NCBI GenBank assembly: GCA_910588635.1 | Contig: CAJUPW010000039.1 | Coordinates: 1-16,213 of the forward strand | Reading direction: 5' to 3' | Length of the DNA: 16,213 nt | DNA from: an uncultured Oscillospiraceae bacterium | GTDB taxonomy: Bacteria > Bacillota > Clostridia > Oscillospirales > Oscillospiraceae | Shown here: piece after piece, positions 1 to 7,432 of the stretch | How the letters are laid out: each line of letters begins with the position of its first letter | Position numbering within the stretch: position 1 is the stretch's first letter | Notes under the pieces: generated by a model | Told to the model about the DNA's origin: nothing | Database searches by the model: none | Seen by the model: only the letters and a program-made list of their open reading frames with translations | Position numbers and translations under genes: made by a program

Positions 1-2
1 GG

Positions 3-668
3 GCGCTGGACACCCAGAAGGGCCGCCGCAACCTGGACAAGTGGGAGCTGGGCAAAATTGCGCTCCGGCTGAAACCGGATATTGAGGCCAGGGCTAAAGC
101 TAACCAATCCGCTGGTGGGCAGGCATTTCGTCCATCTGAAACTACCGAGAAAGGTTTGGCAACATTGCCAAACCTTCCTTCTGAGCCTGTGGACACTCGC
201 CGGGAGTTGGCAGATGCTGTGGGCCTGGGGGAGCGCACCATGGGCAAGGTCATGCAGATCGATGAACACGCCCCCGCCGCTGTGAAGGAGGCGCTGGACA
301 GCGGCGATTTGTCCATCAACCAGGGCTACAACATCACCCGGCAGGTGCAGGAACTGCCGGAGGAGCAGCGGGACGAGGCCGCCGCCATGGCGGTGGAGCT
401 GGAAAAAGCAAAAAAGGAAATACGGCAGGTCGACGCCGAAGCGGATCGCAGGGGCAAGATATCCGGGATCTTCTGCAAAGCCTTTGAGCGGGCCTTGGCC
501 CTCACGCCCACCGAGGAAAATGTGCGCATTTGGGTGGAGTGTACCCGAATGCGCCCCGATGAGATCGCATACTCCGCCCAGGAGGCCCAGGAGCTGGCGG
601 AGGTGTTCTCCACCATCGCCGGTATCCTGAAAACGCTGGTTCCGGGAGGTGACGGCGATGCCGGATGA
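3..668 (+). CDS. ParB-like partition/DNA-binding protein (5' end outside window)
   Basis: The reading frame is open from the first bases and ends at TGA 668, so the N-terminus lies upstream; 221 residues are visible. The visible part starts with RRNLDKWELGKIALRLKP, matching the RNL-type helix that follows the ParB/Spo0J nuclease-like domain in phage and mobile-element ParB-like proteins. A helix-turn-helix follows at about visible residues 64-87 (DTRRELADAVGLGERTMGKV), then an INQGY segment and a Glu/Lys-rich probable coiled coil (118-150). The expected role is sequence-specific DNA binding for partition or operon control. No ParA is in the window; it may lie upstream. The missing N-terminal domain means the class rests on the middle and C-terminal parts only. 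It overlaps the next gene by 11 bases. An internal TTG at 156 is not the start, because family similarity extends upstream of it. Confidence 0.75.
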   Translation, partial: ALDTQKGRRNLDKWELGKIALRLKPDIEARAKANQSAGGQAFRPSETTEKGLATLPNLPSEPVDTRRELADAVGLGERTMGKVMQIDEHAPAAVKEALDSGDLSINQGYNITRQVQELPEEQRDEAAAMAVELEKAKKEIRQVDAEADRRGKISGIFCKAFERALALTPTEENVRIWVECTRMRPDEIAYSAQEAQELAEVFSTIAGILKTLVPGGDGDAG

Positions 669-1407
669 GATTTCTGTCCGAGAGTGGCAGGAGAAGTTCC
701 GGGCCGGGGCCTTCAACGCCCAGGACCGGTACACCCAATGTCAGGCGGGATGGTACGACTGGTTCTGCCAGGATCATGCCCTGGCTGGGCGGCTGAAGAA
801 GATCGGCAGGGTGGTCATGGGCATCACAGATCCGTTTATCTTGGACAATTACTACGTCTGGTTCAAAAATAACTGCCCGCTCTCCGGCCCGCTGTACGAT
901 GACGTGCGGTTCGAGCCACTGTCCGGGGATCGTGACGGCAAATATTTTGTGATCTCTCTGGACAGCCCCCATGAGCGCACGAAGTGGGCGCTGGTGACGG
1001 AGCGGTATGGGTTTGACGCGCCGGAGTTCGACTGCCGGGATATCCGGGAGATGATCAAATACGTCAACAGCATCGGCCCCGAACTGCAGCAGGGGATCGT
1101 CCCTCCGTTTGTTGCGGAGAAGGACGCCGTGACCGCCTATGCCCTGCGGCGCGGAGAGCCGGAGGGCATCCATATCTACCGGGACGGGGATCACCACTAC
1201 AGCTACACCTCCCGCCAGGACAGGCGCAAGCGGACGGTCATGGCGGTGGCCTCTGCGGAGGACGCCCCGCCCGGTTTCGTGGCTGAACAGGCGGCACAGA
1301 TCAAGGGGCTGTATGTTTACTGCCCGGAGGATGCGGGAAAAGCGCTCCCCACGCCTGAAAAAGCGGCCGATAAATCTCAGAAAAGAAAGGAGGCGCCGGA
1401 ACGATGA
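658..1407 (+). CDS. conserved hypothetical protein of clostridial mobile elements
   Basis: A 249-residue protein of unknown function. I chose ATG 658 over in-frame GTG 649 because GGGAGGTGA (644-652) sits at proper spacing before ATG and would overlap GTG. The N-terminal 150 residues are rich in Trp, Tyr and Phe (for example YDWFCQ, DNYYVWFKNNCP), suggesting one compact globular domain. I recall similar sequences in clostridial mobile DNA but no assigned function. A second region (about 165-235) contains HIYRDGDHHYSYTSR. The end is a charged tail, KSQKRKEAPER. There is no signal peptide or membrane segment. It overlaps the ParB-like gene upstream by 11 bases and the next gene by four (ATGA), so translation is probably coupled. 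Confidence 0.75.
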   Translation: MPDEISVREWQEKFRAGAFNAQDRYTQCQAGWYDWFCQDHALAGRLKKIGRVVMGITDPFILDNYYVWFKNNCPLSGPLYDDVRFEPLSGDRDGKYFVISLDSPHERTKWALVTERYGFDAPEFDCRDIREMIKYVNSIGPELQQGIVPPFVAEKDAVTAYALRRGEPEGIHIYRDGDHHYSYTSRQDRRKRTVMAVASAEDAPPGFVAEQAAQIKGLYVYCPEDAGKALPTPEKAADKSQKRKEAPER

Positions 1408-1826
1408 GCAAAGAATCCCCTGTCCGTGCGGCGGGGCCTCCCGGCAGGCCCGCCCTGCCCCCGGCAGCGGAGGCGGAGATCATGGAGCGGCTGTCCGCCA
1501 ATATGAAGATCACCTCTGAGGAGATCGCCGCCATCCTGGCAAAGCACGGCGTGTCCGGTGATGTGGAGGCCCTCCAGAATGCCTACCGCAAGCGTGTGGG
1601 CCAGCGGCTCATGGCCAGCATCCGGGACGAGAACGGCAGGCGGGAGGTGCTGGCCCACGGCAGCGAGTATGTCGTGGTGGAACTCTGTAACGACCAGCAG
1701 GCCCTCAAGATCATCCACCGCCGCATCAACGGGCAGATCAGCGGTCTGAACACCTCCGCCGACAAGGTGCAAGGGCGCATCAGTGTGCTGGGCCGTTTCC
1801 TCGCCCGGTTCAGAAGGGCGGGGTGA
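1404..1826 (+). CDS. small hypothetical protein, basic C-terminus
   Basis: A 140-residue protein of unknown function, with start ATG 1404 in an ATGA overlap and AAAGGAGG (1386-1393) upstream. The N-terminus (residues 5-25) is Pro/Ala-rich and probably disordered. Residues about 25-60 (EIMERLSANMKITSEEIAAILAKHG) look helical, with a faint DNA-binding flavour, but I see no clear helix-turn-helix. The C-terminus (RISVLGRFLARFRRAG) is a strongly basic amphipathic helix that could bind nucleic acid or a membrane surface. It sits in a cluster of element-specific unknowns behind the ParB-like gene. Codon use is GC-rich like its neighbours. Confidence 0.7.
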   Translation: MSKESPVRAAGPPGRPALPPAAEAEIMERLSANMKITSEEIAAILAKHGVSGDVEALQNAYRKRVGQRLMASIRDENGRREVLAHGSEYVVVELCNDQQALKIIHRRINGQISGLNTSADKVQGRISVLGRFLARFRRAG

Positions 1827-2470
1827 GAGTGGGGCTGAGAGATATGCTCCGGGCTATCCGGGAGTACCCCGCCGCCCGCGCCGAACTGGAGACGGCCCGC
1901 TTCGAGCTGCGGCAGACACAGCAGGCGCTGGAACAGAGCCAACAGGACTGCGGATCGCTGTCGATTAAAATGAGCGAACAAGACGATTATATCGACTTTC
2001 TCGTCTGCAAATCAAATGCGTTTCGGGACGCTCTGGTGGAGTTTTGTCCCAAGCTGTCCACGCCGGAGGAGCTGAAGCGGTTTTATGATACGATCTCCCC
2101 CAGCATGGACGCCAGTGGGTTTACTATGTACCGCATGGCACAGGAGCTGACGGGAATCGATGTGCCTTCGTGTTTCCCTTATGAGGACAACCGGGGGTTG
2201 TTTGAGGTGATGGATGGACATCAGCTTATGGGCTGGCTGACCGCCGTTCATTTCCAGGCGGTAGATTGGGAGATCATCCCCAACAGCACCTATGAATACG
2301 CCACGCTGCGGGAGGTGGATACCACCACGCCGGAGTACCAGGCATTTGAACAGCAGCTATACGAAAAAGTGCTGGAGCGGATGGGTTTTCAGGATGTTTT
2401 AGCTTCCAAACAGGAACCAGACATCCCTCCGCCCCAGCCCAAAAAGAACCGAGGTGACCAGACACGATGA
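1823..2470 (+). CDS. hypothetical protein with N-terminal coiled coil
   Basis: A 215-residue protein of unknown function. The start is GTG 1823, overlapping the previous TGA (GTGA). An in-frame ATG at 1844 is the alternative and would remove seven residues. Residues about 12-50 (AARAELETARFELRQTQQAL and on) form a predicted coiled coil. The rest (50-190) is a mixed globular domain with no motif I recognise. The tail is PPPQPKKNRGDQTR, a Pro/Lys/Arg linker ending in arginine. The base composition shifts from GC-rich at the start to more balanced after about 1960, which hints that the coiled-coil part and the globular part have different histories. It overlaps the next gene by ATGA. Confidence 0.7.
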   Translation: MRVGLRDMLRAIREYPAARAELETARFELRQTQQALEQSQQDCGSLSIKMSEQDDYIDFLVCKSNAFRDALVEFCPKLSTPEELKRFYDTISPSMDASGFTMYRMAQELTGIDVPSCFPYEDNRGLFEVMDGHQLMGWLTAVHFQAVDWEIIPNSTYEYATLREVDTTTPEYQAFEQQLYEKVLERMGFQDVLASKQEPDIPPPQPKKNRGDQTR

Positions 2471-3147
2471 GCAGCGATATCACCGAGATCAACAAGGATA
2501 CCTTCTGGGACTTACTTGCCCAGGCCAAGGCCCGCTGCGGCCAAGACCTGGAAGCCTCCGCCGAATGGATCAAGGGCCAGCTTCTGGCGCTGGGGCCGGA
2601 GCAGGCCCTGAACTTTGACAACATCATGCATGGCTATTCGTCTCTGGCGTACAAATTTGGCCTCTGGACCGCCGCCTCCATCATTTTGGATGGGTGCAGC
2701 GATGACAGCTTTAACTACTTCCGAAACTGGCTGATCGCCCAAGGTAAGGACGTCTATCTGGCGGCGCTGAAGGACCCGGACTCCCTGGCGGATGTGCCTG
2801 TCTACGGAGGCGGACGCTTTGAGCCGTTGGATTACCTTGGGGCCAGCGTCTATGAGCGACTGACCGGCAAAGACGTTTATGACCGTTTCGACCAATCCGC
2901 ATACGAAAAGCTCAAACGGGAACTGGCACAGGACATCCAGTACGGCGAGGGGATCGACTACCCCTATAAATGGAGTGAGGCCGCCGAATACCTCCCCCGG
3001 CTGTGCGGGAAATATGTGCCGCCGCAGGCTCTGGCGCGGCTGATCCAGAACCATGACGATACCTGGAATCCGACCTGCCAGGAGGTGCAGCAGGCGAGAA
3101 AGAATGCTGTCAAAGGGAAAAAGAAGAACCGGGGTGACGCCAGATGA
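2467..3147 (+). CDS. DUF4240 domain protein, copy 1
   Basis: A 226-residue protein. Residues 10-110 match the DUF4240 pattern: an N-terminal DTFWDLLAQAK helix, then GLWTAASIILDGCSDDSFNYF and WLIAQGKDVYLAALKDPDSLA. In the family the GCSDD..F.YFR.WLI..G...Y.AAL.DPDSLA block is the hallmark. Biochemical function is unknown; stand-alone family members are widespread in actinobacteria and Bacillota. The start is ATG 2467 in an ATGA overlap, with CGAGGTGA about ten bases upstream. The C-terminus is KGKKKNRGDAR. The next gene is a diverged tandem copy. Composition is less GC-rich than the flanking partition and methyltransferase genes. I am confident of the family, not of any role. Confidence 0.82.
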   Translation: MSSDITEINKDTFWDLLAQAKARCGQDLEASAEWIKGQLLALGPEQALNFDNIMHGYSSLAYKFGLWTAASIILDGCSDDSFNYFRNWLIAQGKDVYLAALKDPDSLADVPVYGGGRFEPLDYLGASVYERLTGKDVYDRFDQSAYEKLKRELAQDIQYGEGIDYPYKWSEAAEYLPRLCGKYVPPQALARLIQNHDDTWNPTCQEVQQARKNAVKGKKKNRGDAR

Positions 3148-3833
3148 GCGGCATCATGGAAATCAACCGGGATACCTTTTGGACGCTGCTGGAGCAAGCC
3201 AAGAGAGAGTGCGGCCAGAATCTCTGCGAGGAATACCAATGGCTGGAAGAAAAGCTGATGTCCATGGTTCCTGAGCAGGCTCTCCGCTTTCAATACTTCA
3301 CACGAGGTTACCGGGACGCGGCATATAAATACGGGCTGTGGAGCGCCGCCTGTGTTTTGTCCCATGGCTGTAGAGAGGATGGTTTTATTGACTTTCGGGC
3401 TTGGCTGATCGCCCAGGGGAAAGATGTTTACCTCGCCGCTTTGAAAGACCCGGATTCCTTGGCTGCGGTGGAGCCTTATGGTGGCTGCCGCTTTGAAAAT
3501 CTGAGCTATTTGGGTGACTGGATCTATGAAGAAAAAACCGGCAATAGCGCCTATGATGTGGCAGTCCCCCAGGGTTTGCAGGCAGAGTTGGAACAGGCAA
3601 GAAACGAGACCATGTATAGCCCCAACATCGAATATCCGCTGGAATGGCATGAACTGGAGTCTCATCTGCCCCGGCTGTTCAAGAAGTATCTGACACCGGA
3701 ACAGATTCGGGAAAATATTGCGCGGGGTGTTGCAATGTGGAATCCAAACACGCTGGAATTACAGATGATGAGAGAAAAATATAAGCCGCAAAAAGTGAAA
3801 AGTTCCCGCAAAAAAGGAGGTGACGCCAGATGA
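3144..3833 (+). CDS. DUF4240 domain protein, copy 2 (tandem paralogue)
   Basis: A 229-residue paralogue of the preceding gene: DTFWTLLEQAK, GLWSAACVLSHGCREDGFIDF and WLIAQGKDVYLAALKDPDSLA recur in the same order at the same spacing. The GCSDD hallmark of copy 1 is GCRED here. The C-terminal third also aligns (YPLEWHELESHLPRL against YPYKWSEAAEYLPRL). The tail is KSSRKKGGDAR. The start ATG 3144 lies in an ATGA overlap. The upstream junction (GGGGTGACGCCAGATGAG) recurs almost exactly at its own downstream end (GGAGGTGACGCCAGATGAG), so each copy carries the same coupling module. Function is unknown. Retention of two copies suggests partnered or differently specific proteins. Confidence 0.82.
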   Translation: MSGIMEINRDTFWTLLEQAKRECGQNLCEEYQWLEEKLMSMVPEQALRFQYFTRGYRDAAYKYGLWSAACVLSHGCREDGFIDFRAWLIAQGKDVYLAALKDPDSLAAVEPYGGCRFENLSYLGDWIYEEKTGNSAYDVAVPQGLQAELEQARNETMYSPNIEYPLEWHELESHLPRLFKKYLTPEQIRENIARGVAMWNPNTLELQMMREKYKPQKVKSSRKKGGDAR

Positions 3834-4759
3834 GTGAAACGGTCATTATCGGAGTGGATCATGGGTATGCCGCCATGAAATCCAAAAATTTCTCCTTCCC
3901 CACCGGGCTGGTGGAATACGAGCATGAACCCTACACCAGCAAGGATGTGCTGGAATATGGCGGAAAATATTATGTTGTCGGTAGCGGTCGCCAGCCGCTT
4001 CAGAAGGATAAAACCGTCACCGAGGACTACTACCTCCTGACCCTGGCGGCCATCGCCAAGGAGCTGGCGCACCGGGGCGCGGAGCCGACCGCCGTTGTGC
4101 ATCTTGCCGCTGGCCTGCCCCTCACCAGCTTCGGGCGGGATAAGAAGAAGTTCCGGGCCTATCTGCTCCGGGATGGCAAGCCGGTTCCCTTCCGCTATGA
4201 GGGTATCGGCTACACCGTCACTATCGCGGAGGTGTCCCTGTTCCCCCAGGGCTACGCCGCAGTCCTGACCCAGAGCGAGCTGCTGGACGAACCGTCCGTT
4301 ATTGTGGCGGACATTGGGGGCTGGACGGTGGACCTGATGCGGCTGGACAACCGCGTCCCCAACGCCGCCACCTGCCGCAGCCTGGAGCTGGGCATGATCC
4401 GCTGTCTGGACGGGATCTCCGAGCAGATCCGCCGCAAGCTGGGCCTGTCCATGACGGCGGCGCAGATCGAAACGGTGTTACGGGGCGAGGTCACCAGCAT
4501 AAACGAGCAGGCCAAAGAGATCATCCACCGGGAGGCCGGGGCCTATGTCCGCCAGCTCCTCTCCGCCATCACGGAGAGCGGCCTGGACGCCCGCGCCATG
4601 CCCGCCATTTTCCTGGGCGGCGGGGCAGCGCTCCTGAAACGCCACGTTGGGGCCACAGACGGCCTTTTCCGGCCTCTTATCCTGGATGACGTATGTCTGA
4701 ACGCCAAAGGCTACGAACGCCTCGTTGGGCAGTTGTCGAGGAGCGTTGGCGGTGGCTGA
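3830..4759 (+). CDS. parM: ParM-like actin-type plasmid segregation ATPase
   Basis: A 309-residue protein with the actin/Hsp70 nucleotide-binding signature: phosphate-1 motif VIIGVDHGYAAMK (residues 5-17), phosphate-2 motif VIVADIGGWTVDLMRL (157-172) and adenosine motif IFLGGGAALLK (260-270). This order and length fit ParM/Alp-type bacterial actins, which polymerise with ATP to push replicons apart. The gene directly behind encodes a ParR-like adaptor, which makes a segregation role more likely than the alternative of a cell-shape actin. The start ATG 3830 overlaps the previous stop (ATGA), with a very strong AAAAAAGGAGGTGA before it. There is no free space upstream for a centromere. The GC-rich codon use rises sharply relative to the DUF4240 pair, mainly after about 4020. 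Unlike its upstream neighbours, the C-terminus (SRSVGGG) has no basic tail. Confidence 0.88.
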   Translation: MSETVIIGVDHGYAAMKSKNFSFPTGLVEYEHEPYTSKDVLEYGGKYYVVGSGRQPLQKDKTVTEDYYLLTLAAIAKELAHRGAEPTAVVHLAAGLPLTSFGRDKKKFRAYLLRDGKPVPFRYEGIGYTVTIAEVSLFPQGYAAVLTQSELLDEPSVIVADIGGWTVDLMRLDNRVPNAATCRSLELGMIRCLDGISEQIRRKLGLSMTAAQIETVLRGEVTSINEQAKEIIHREAGAYVRQLLSAITESGLDARAMPAIFLGGGAALLKRHVGATDGLFRPLILDDVCLNAKGYERLVGQLSRSVGGG

Positions 4760-5069
4760 GAAACGGCGACTGAACCTCTCCCTCAACCTGTCCGCGCCCC
4801 ATCAGCGGGAGGCGTGGAACATCCTCCGGGCCATCCCCTCCGGGAAACGAACGGACGCTGTGTGCCGGATGATCTGTGACAGCCACAGGCGGGATGTGCT
4901 GCTGGAGGGTATCCGCACAGTGATCCATGAGGAACTGCGCGGCGTGGAATTTATCTCCGCAAAAGAAAAAACGGAGGAGCCGCAGGCCGGGGACGTGGAT
5001 GAGAACGTCCTCGGCTTTCTGCTGGCTCTGCAACAGGAGGAAGGTGATACGACTGATCCGCTATTTTGA
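4752..5069 (+). CDS. parR: ParR-like centromere-binding adaptor protein
   Basis: A 105-residue protein from GTG 4752, chosen because GAGGAG (4738-4743) lies eight bases upstream; TTG 4746 is too close and TTG 4725 has no site. The N-terminus, EKRRLNLSLNLSAPHQREAW, followed by ILRAIPSGKRTDAVCRMI, matches the ribbon-helix-helix of clostridial ParR-type proteins: a beta strand, then helices that dimerise and bind repeats at the centromere. The acidic C-terminus (about residues 75-105) is where ParR proteins usually contact the ParM filament. It overlaps the ParM stop by eight bases and the methyltransferase start by 26. Gene order (parM then parR) is classic for type II partition. The family is inferred from pattern and context. 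Confidence 0.75.
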   Translation: MAEKRRLNLSLNLSAPHQREAWNILRAIPSGKRTDAVCRMICDSHRRDVLLEGIRTVIHEELRGVEFISAKEKTEEPQAGDVDENVLGFLLALQQEEGDTTDPLF

Positions 5070-6198
5070 TATGTTCGCGGGGATCGGCGGCTTTCGGGCC
5101 GGACTGACCCGCGCGGGCGGTTTCCAGTGTGTCGGCCACTGCGAGATCGACAAGTACGCCGATGCCAGCTACCGCGCCATCCACAACATCAGAGAGGAGG
5201 AAGTGTACTATCCCGATGCCAGAGAAATTGACCCCGGCGGAATGCCCGACTTCGACCTGCTGTGCGGCGGATTCCCCTGCCAGGCGTTTTCTAACGCTGG
5301 CAAAAGAAGGGGCTTTGACGACGCCAGAGGTACTCTCTTCTTTGAGGTGGCCCGACTGGCTCAAACCAGACGGCCCCCTTATCTTCTGCTTGAGAACGTA
5401 CCGGGATTGCTTTCGCATGACAAAGGCCGGACGTTCGGTACCATCCTCGCCGCGCTGGATGACCTGGGGTATCATGTCGAGTGGTCTGTGCTTAACTCAA
5501 AACATTTCGGAGTCCCCCAGTCAAGGAAACGGGTGTTCATTATCGCGTATCTTGATCCCCGATGCGCCGGAAAAATACTTCCTGTCTTTGGAACAGACGG
5601 AAAAGCTCTTGTACAAATCGTTGGAGGGCCGCAGGGATCGCGGGTCTACGACCCCGAAGGAGTAGCCTGCACTCAGACGGCGGGGGCTGGCGGCATGGGA
5701 GGAAAGACCGGGCTGTATCTGGTGGACCTGTGCGCGGGCCGCCCGGAGCAGACCGACATCGCCCGCTGCCTCACCGCCCGGTACGGGCAGACGAGCCTGT
5801 CCACCCACCCCAGGGAGCGCTCCGGGGTGCTGCTGATCAAGGAGGCCACCAAGCGGGGCTACAAGGAGGCAGGCCCCGGCGACACCGTGGATCTGGGCTA
5901 CGCCGGGAGCAACACCCGCCGCGGCCGTGTGGGCCACGATATCGCCCACACGCTGGAGACAGACTGCATCCAGGGCATTGTGGAGCGAGGCGGACGCATC
6001 CGCCGCCTCATGCCCAGGGAGTGTCTCCGGCTGCAGGGCTTAGAGGACGGACAGATCGACAAGATCCTCGCCATCACCTCGGACGCCCAGGCGTACAAGC
6101 AGGCCGGGAACAGCGTCACCGTTAACGTGATCGAGGCCATTGGGCATCGAATCCGGGAAGTGGATGAGGAACTCCGAAAGGAGGACGCGGCCGCATGA
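5044..6198 (+). CDS. DNA (cytosine-5-)-methyltransferase, orphan
   Basis: 384 residues if GTG 5044 is used. It carries the C5-methyltransferase motifs in order: I, YFDMFAGIGGFRAG (7-20), SAM binding; IV, CGGFPCQAF (74-82), catalytic Cys79; VI, ENVPGL (117-122); VIII, QSRKRVFIIA (159-168); a variable target-recognition region; then RRLMPRECLRLQG and motif X, QAGNSVTVNVI. All catalytic residues are present. The start is uncertain: GTG 5044 lies only three bases after AGGAGG (5035-5040), CTG 5053 would give a typical MIRYFDMFAG start, and ATG 5071 would cut into motif I. No restriction endonuclease is adjacent, so it probably protects the element or marks DNA. Composition changes within the gene: third-position GC is 10 of 20 codons from 5341 but 18 of 20 from 5701, suggesting a recombined recognition region. 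Confidence 0.92.
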   Translation: MIRLIRYFDMFAGIGGFRAGLTRAGGFQCVGHCEIDKYADASYRAIHNIREEEVYYPDAREIDPGGMPDFDLLCGGFPCQAFSNAGKRRGFDDARGTLFFEVARLAQTRRPPYLLLENVPGLLSHDKGRTFGTILAALDDLGYHVEWSVLNSKHFGVPQSRKRVFIIAYLDPRCAGKILPVFGTDGKALVQIVGGPQGSRVYDPEGVACTQTAGAGGMGGKTGLYLVDLCAGRPEQTDIARCLTARYGQTSLSTHPRERSGVLLIKEATKRGYKEAGPGDTVDLGYAGSNTRRGRVGHDIAHTLETDCIQGIVERGGRIRRLMPRECLRLQGLEDGQIDKILAITSDAQAYKQAGNSVTVNVIEAIGHRIREVDEELRKEDAAA

Positions 6199-7178
6199 GT
6201 GAGATCGGCATCAAGGATCAGTGCTTCGGCGTGGAGGTGGAGATGACCGGCATCACCCGCAGACAGGCGGCCGATGCGCTGGCGGAGTATTTCGGCACAA
6301 CGCCCCAATATCTTGGAACCTACTACGATACCTGGGGGGTCACCGACCCGGAGGGGAAGGTCTGGAAGCTGATGAGCGATGGCAGCATCAGACCGGAACG
6401 AAAAACTGCGGAGGGCTACACCTTCGATTTCCCCCGGAACATGGGGAGCGGAGAATATCAGGTGGAGATGGTCTCGCCCAAGCTGACTTATGCCGAGCTG
6501 CCAAAGTTCCAGGAGTGTGTGCGGCGGGTGCGAAAGGCGGGGGCCAAGGTCAACGGTTCCTGCGGTATCCACGTTCACGTGGACGCCTCCAACCACAACC
6601 GCCAGAGCCTGAAGAACCTGATCGGCATCATGTATTCCAAGGAGGATATTCTGTTCAAAGCCTTGCAGGTGAGCGAGTCCAGGGCGGAACGCTGGTGCCA
6701 GAAGGTACGGGAACCTATGCTGCGGCAGGCGCGGCAGCTCTCATCGGATGAGACTAAGGACCTCACCCAACTGGAGCAGGTGTGGTACGAGGGCCATGTA
6801 AGCAACGATGAGCATTACAACTGGACGCGCTACCACGCTTTGAATTTACATTCTGTTTTTTACCGCGGCACTGTGGAGTGGCGGTGCTTCAACGGCAGCC
6901 TCCACGCCGGGAAAATCGCCGCCTATGTGAACCTGTGCCTCGCCATCTCCGCCCAGGCCATCGCCCAGCGCAGCACAGTCATGCGCAAGACCCACAGTGA
7001 CAACGAGCTGTTCACCTTCCGGGTGTGGCTGGTGCGGCTGGGCCTCAACGGCGAGGAGTTCAAGCACACGCGGGACCATTTACTCGCTCATCTTGAGGGG
7101 GACAGGGCTTGGCGCAGGGATAAGGACAGCTACGAGGTCAACAAAAGGAAAAAACGACAACGAGAAATGGAGAGGTGA
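6195..7178 (+). CDS. amidoligase family protein (COOH-NH2 ligase, GCS/GS-like fold)
   Basis: A 327-residue protein with the Amidoligase_2 pattern: FGVEVEMTG (11-19), WKLMSDGSI (57-65), YQVEMVSP (88-95), SCGIHVHVDAS (122-132) and GTVEWRCFNGSLH (225-238). The acidic residues and HVHVD are the expected metal and ATP ligands of the glutamine-synthetase-like fold. Such enzymes are predicted to join a carboxylate to an amine using ATP, giving peptide tags or novel metabolites. Published comparative genomics of the family links it with AIG2-type gamma-glutamylcyclotransferases, and one lies two genes downstream. The start ATG 6195 is in an ATGA overlap with GAAAGGAGG upstream. The tail is NKRKKRQREMER. 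The substrate is unknown. Confidence 0.85.
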   Translation: MSEIGIKDQCFGVEVEMTGITRRQAADALAEYFGTTPQYLGTYYDTWGVTDPEGKVWKLMSDGSIRPERKTAEGYTFDFPRNMGSGEYQVEMVSPKLTYAELPKFQECVRRVRKAGAKVNGSCGIHVHVDASNHNRQSLKNLIGIMYSKEDILFKALQVSESRAERWCQKVREPMLRQARQLSSDETKDLTQLEQVWYEGHVSNDEHYNWTRYHALNLHSVFYRGTVEWRCFNGSLHAGKIAAYVNLCLAISAQAIAQRSTVMRKTHSDNELFTFRVWLVRLGLNGEEFKHTRDHLLAHLEGDRAWRRDKDSYEVNKRKKRQREMER

Positions 7179-7180
7179 CA

Positions 7181-7432
7181 ATGAAAATTCGCATTGATGA
7201 GCGCGCCTACGAGGGCAGCGCCACGGAGATCATGGAGCAGCTCCGGCAGCAGACCTTCGACCCCACCGAGTACCCGGACACCGAGAGCTACATCTACCAG
7301 CTCCGCAGCAACTTCATCCGGGCCACCGACCTGGACTGCCCTCTGCCGGACGGGAACACCGAGGAGCAGGCGCGGGCCATGTTCGCCCATCTGGCCAGAG
7401 CTGGGGCGTTGGAGGTGATCTGCGATGGCTGA
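7181..7432 (+). CDS. small acidic hypothetical protein between amidoligase and cyclotransferase
   Basis: An 83-residue protein with no recognised domain. ATG 7181 is preferred to GTG 7175 because GGAGAGGTGA (7169-7178) gives good spacing only to the ATG. The sequence begins with a beta-type stretch (MKIRIDERAYEGSATEIMEQL) followed by helical acidic segments, and net charge is negative. Position between an amidoligase and a GGCT-like enzyme, with an eight-base overlap into the latter, makes it a candidate substrate, carrier or regulatory partner for that chemistry; this is inference. It is one of the few unknowns here without a basic tail (it ends VICDG). Codon use is strongly GC-rich. Confidence 0.72.
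   Translation: MKIRIDERAYEGSATEIMEQLRQQTFDPTEYPDTESYIYQLRSNFIRATDLDCPLPDGNTEEQARAMFAHLARAGALEVICDG

Larger units (their letters stand above)
2467..3833 (+). repeat. tandem gene duplication (two diverged DUF4240 copies)
   Basis: The two units (2467-3147 and 3144-3833) are collinear at the protein level and separated by a four-base overlap. At the DNA level they are widely diverged: in the 20 codons from 2731 and from 3405 that encode the same residues, I count 14 synonymous differences. This is an old duplication, or two related genes brought together, not a recent repeat. Confidence 0.75.

Noticed and set aside
5044..6198. Restriction-modification system
   Set aside because: Neither methyltransferase has an endonuclease-like neighbour in the window. 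Both are treated as orphans.
6568..6583. TCCACGT-TC-ACGTGGA inverted repeat
   Set aside because: It coincides with codons for the conserved HVHVD motif of the amidoligase. Coding constraint is sufficient.
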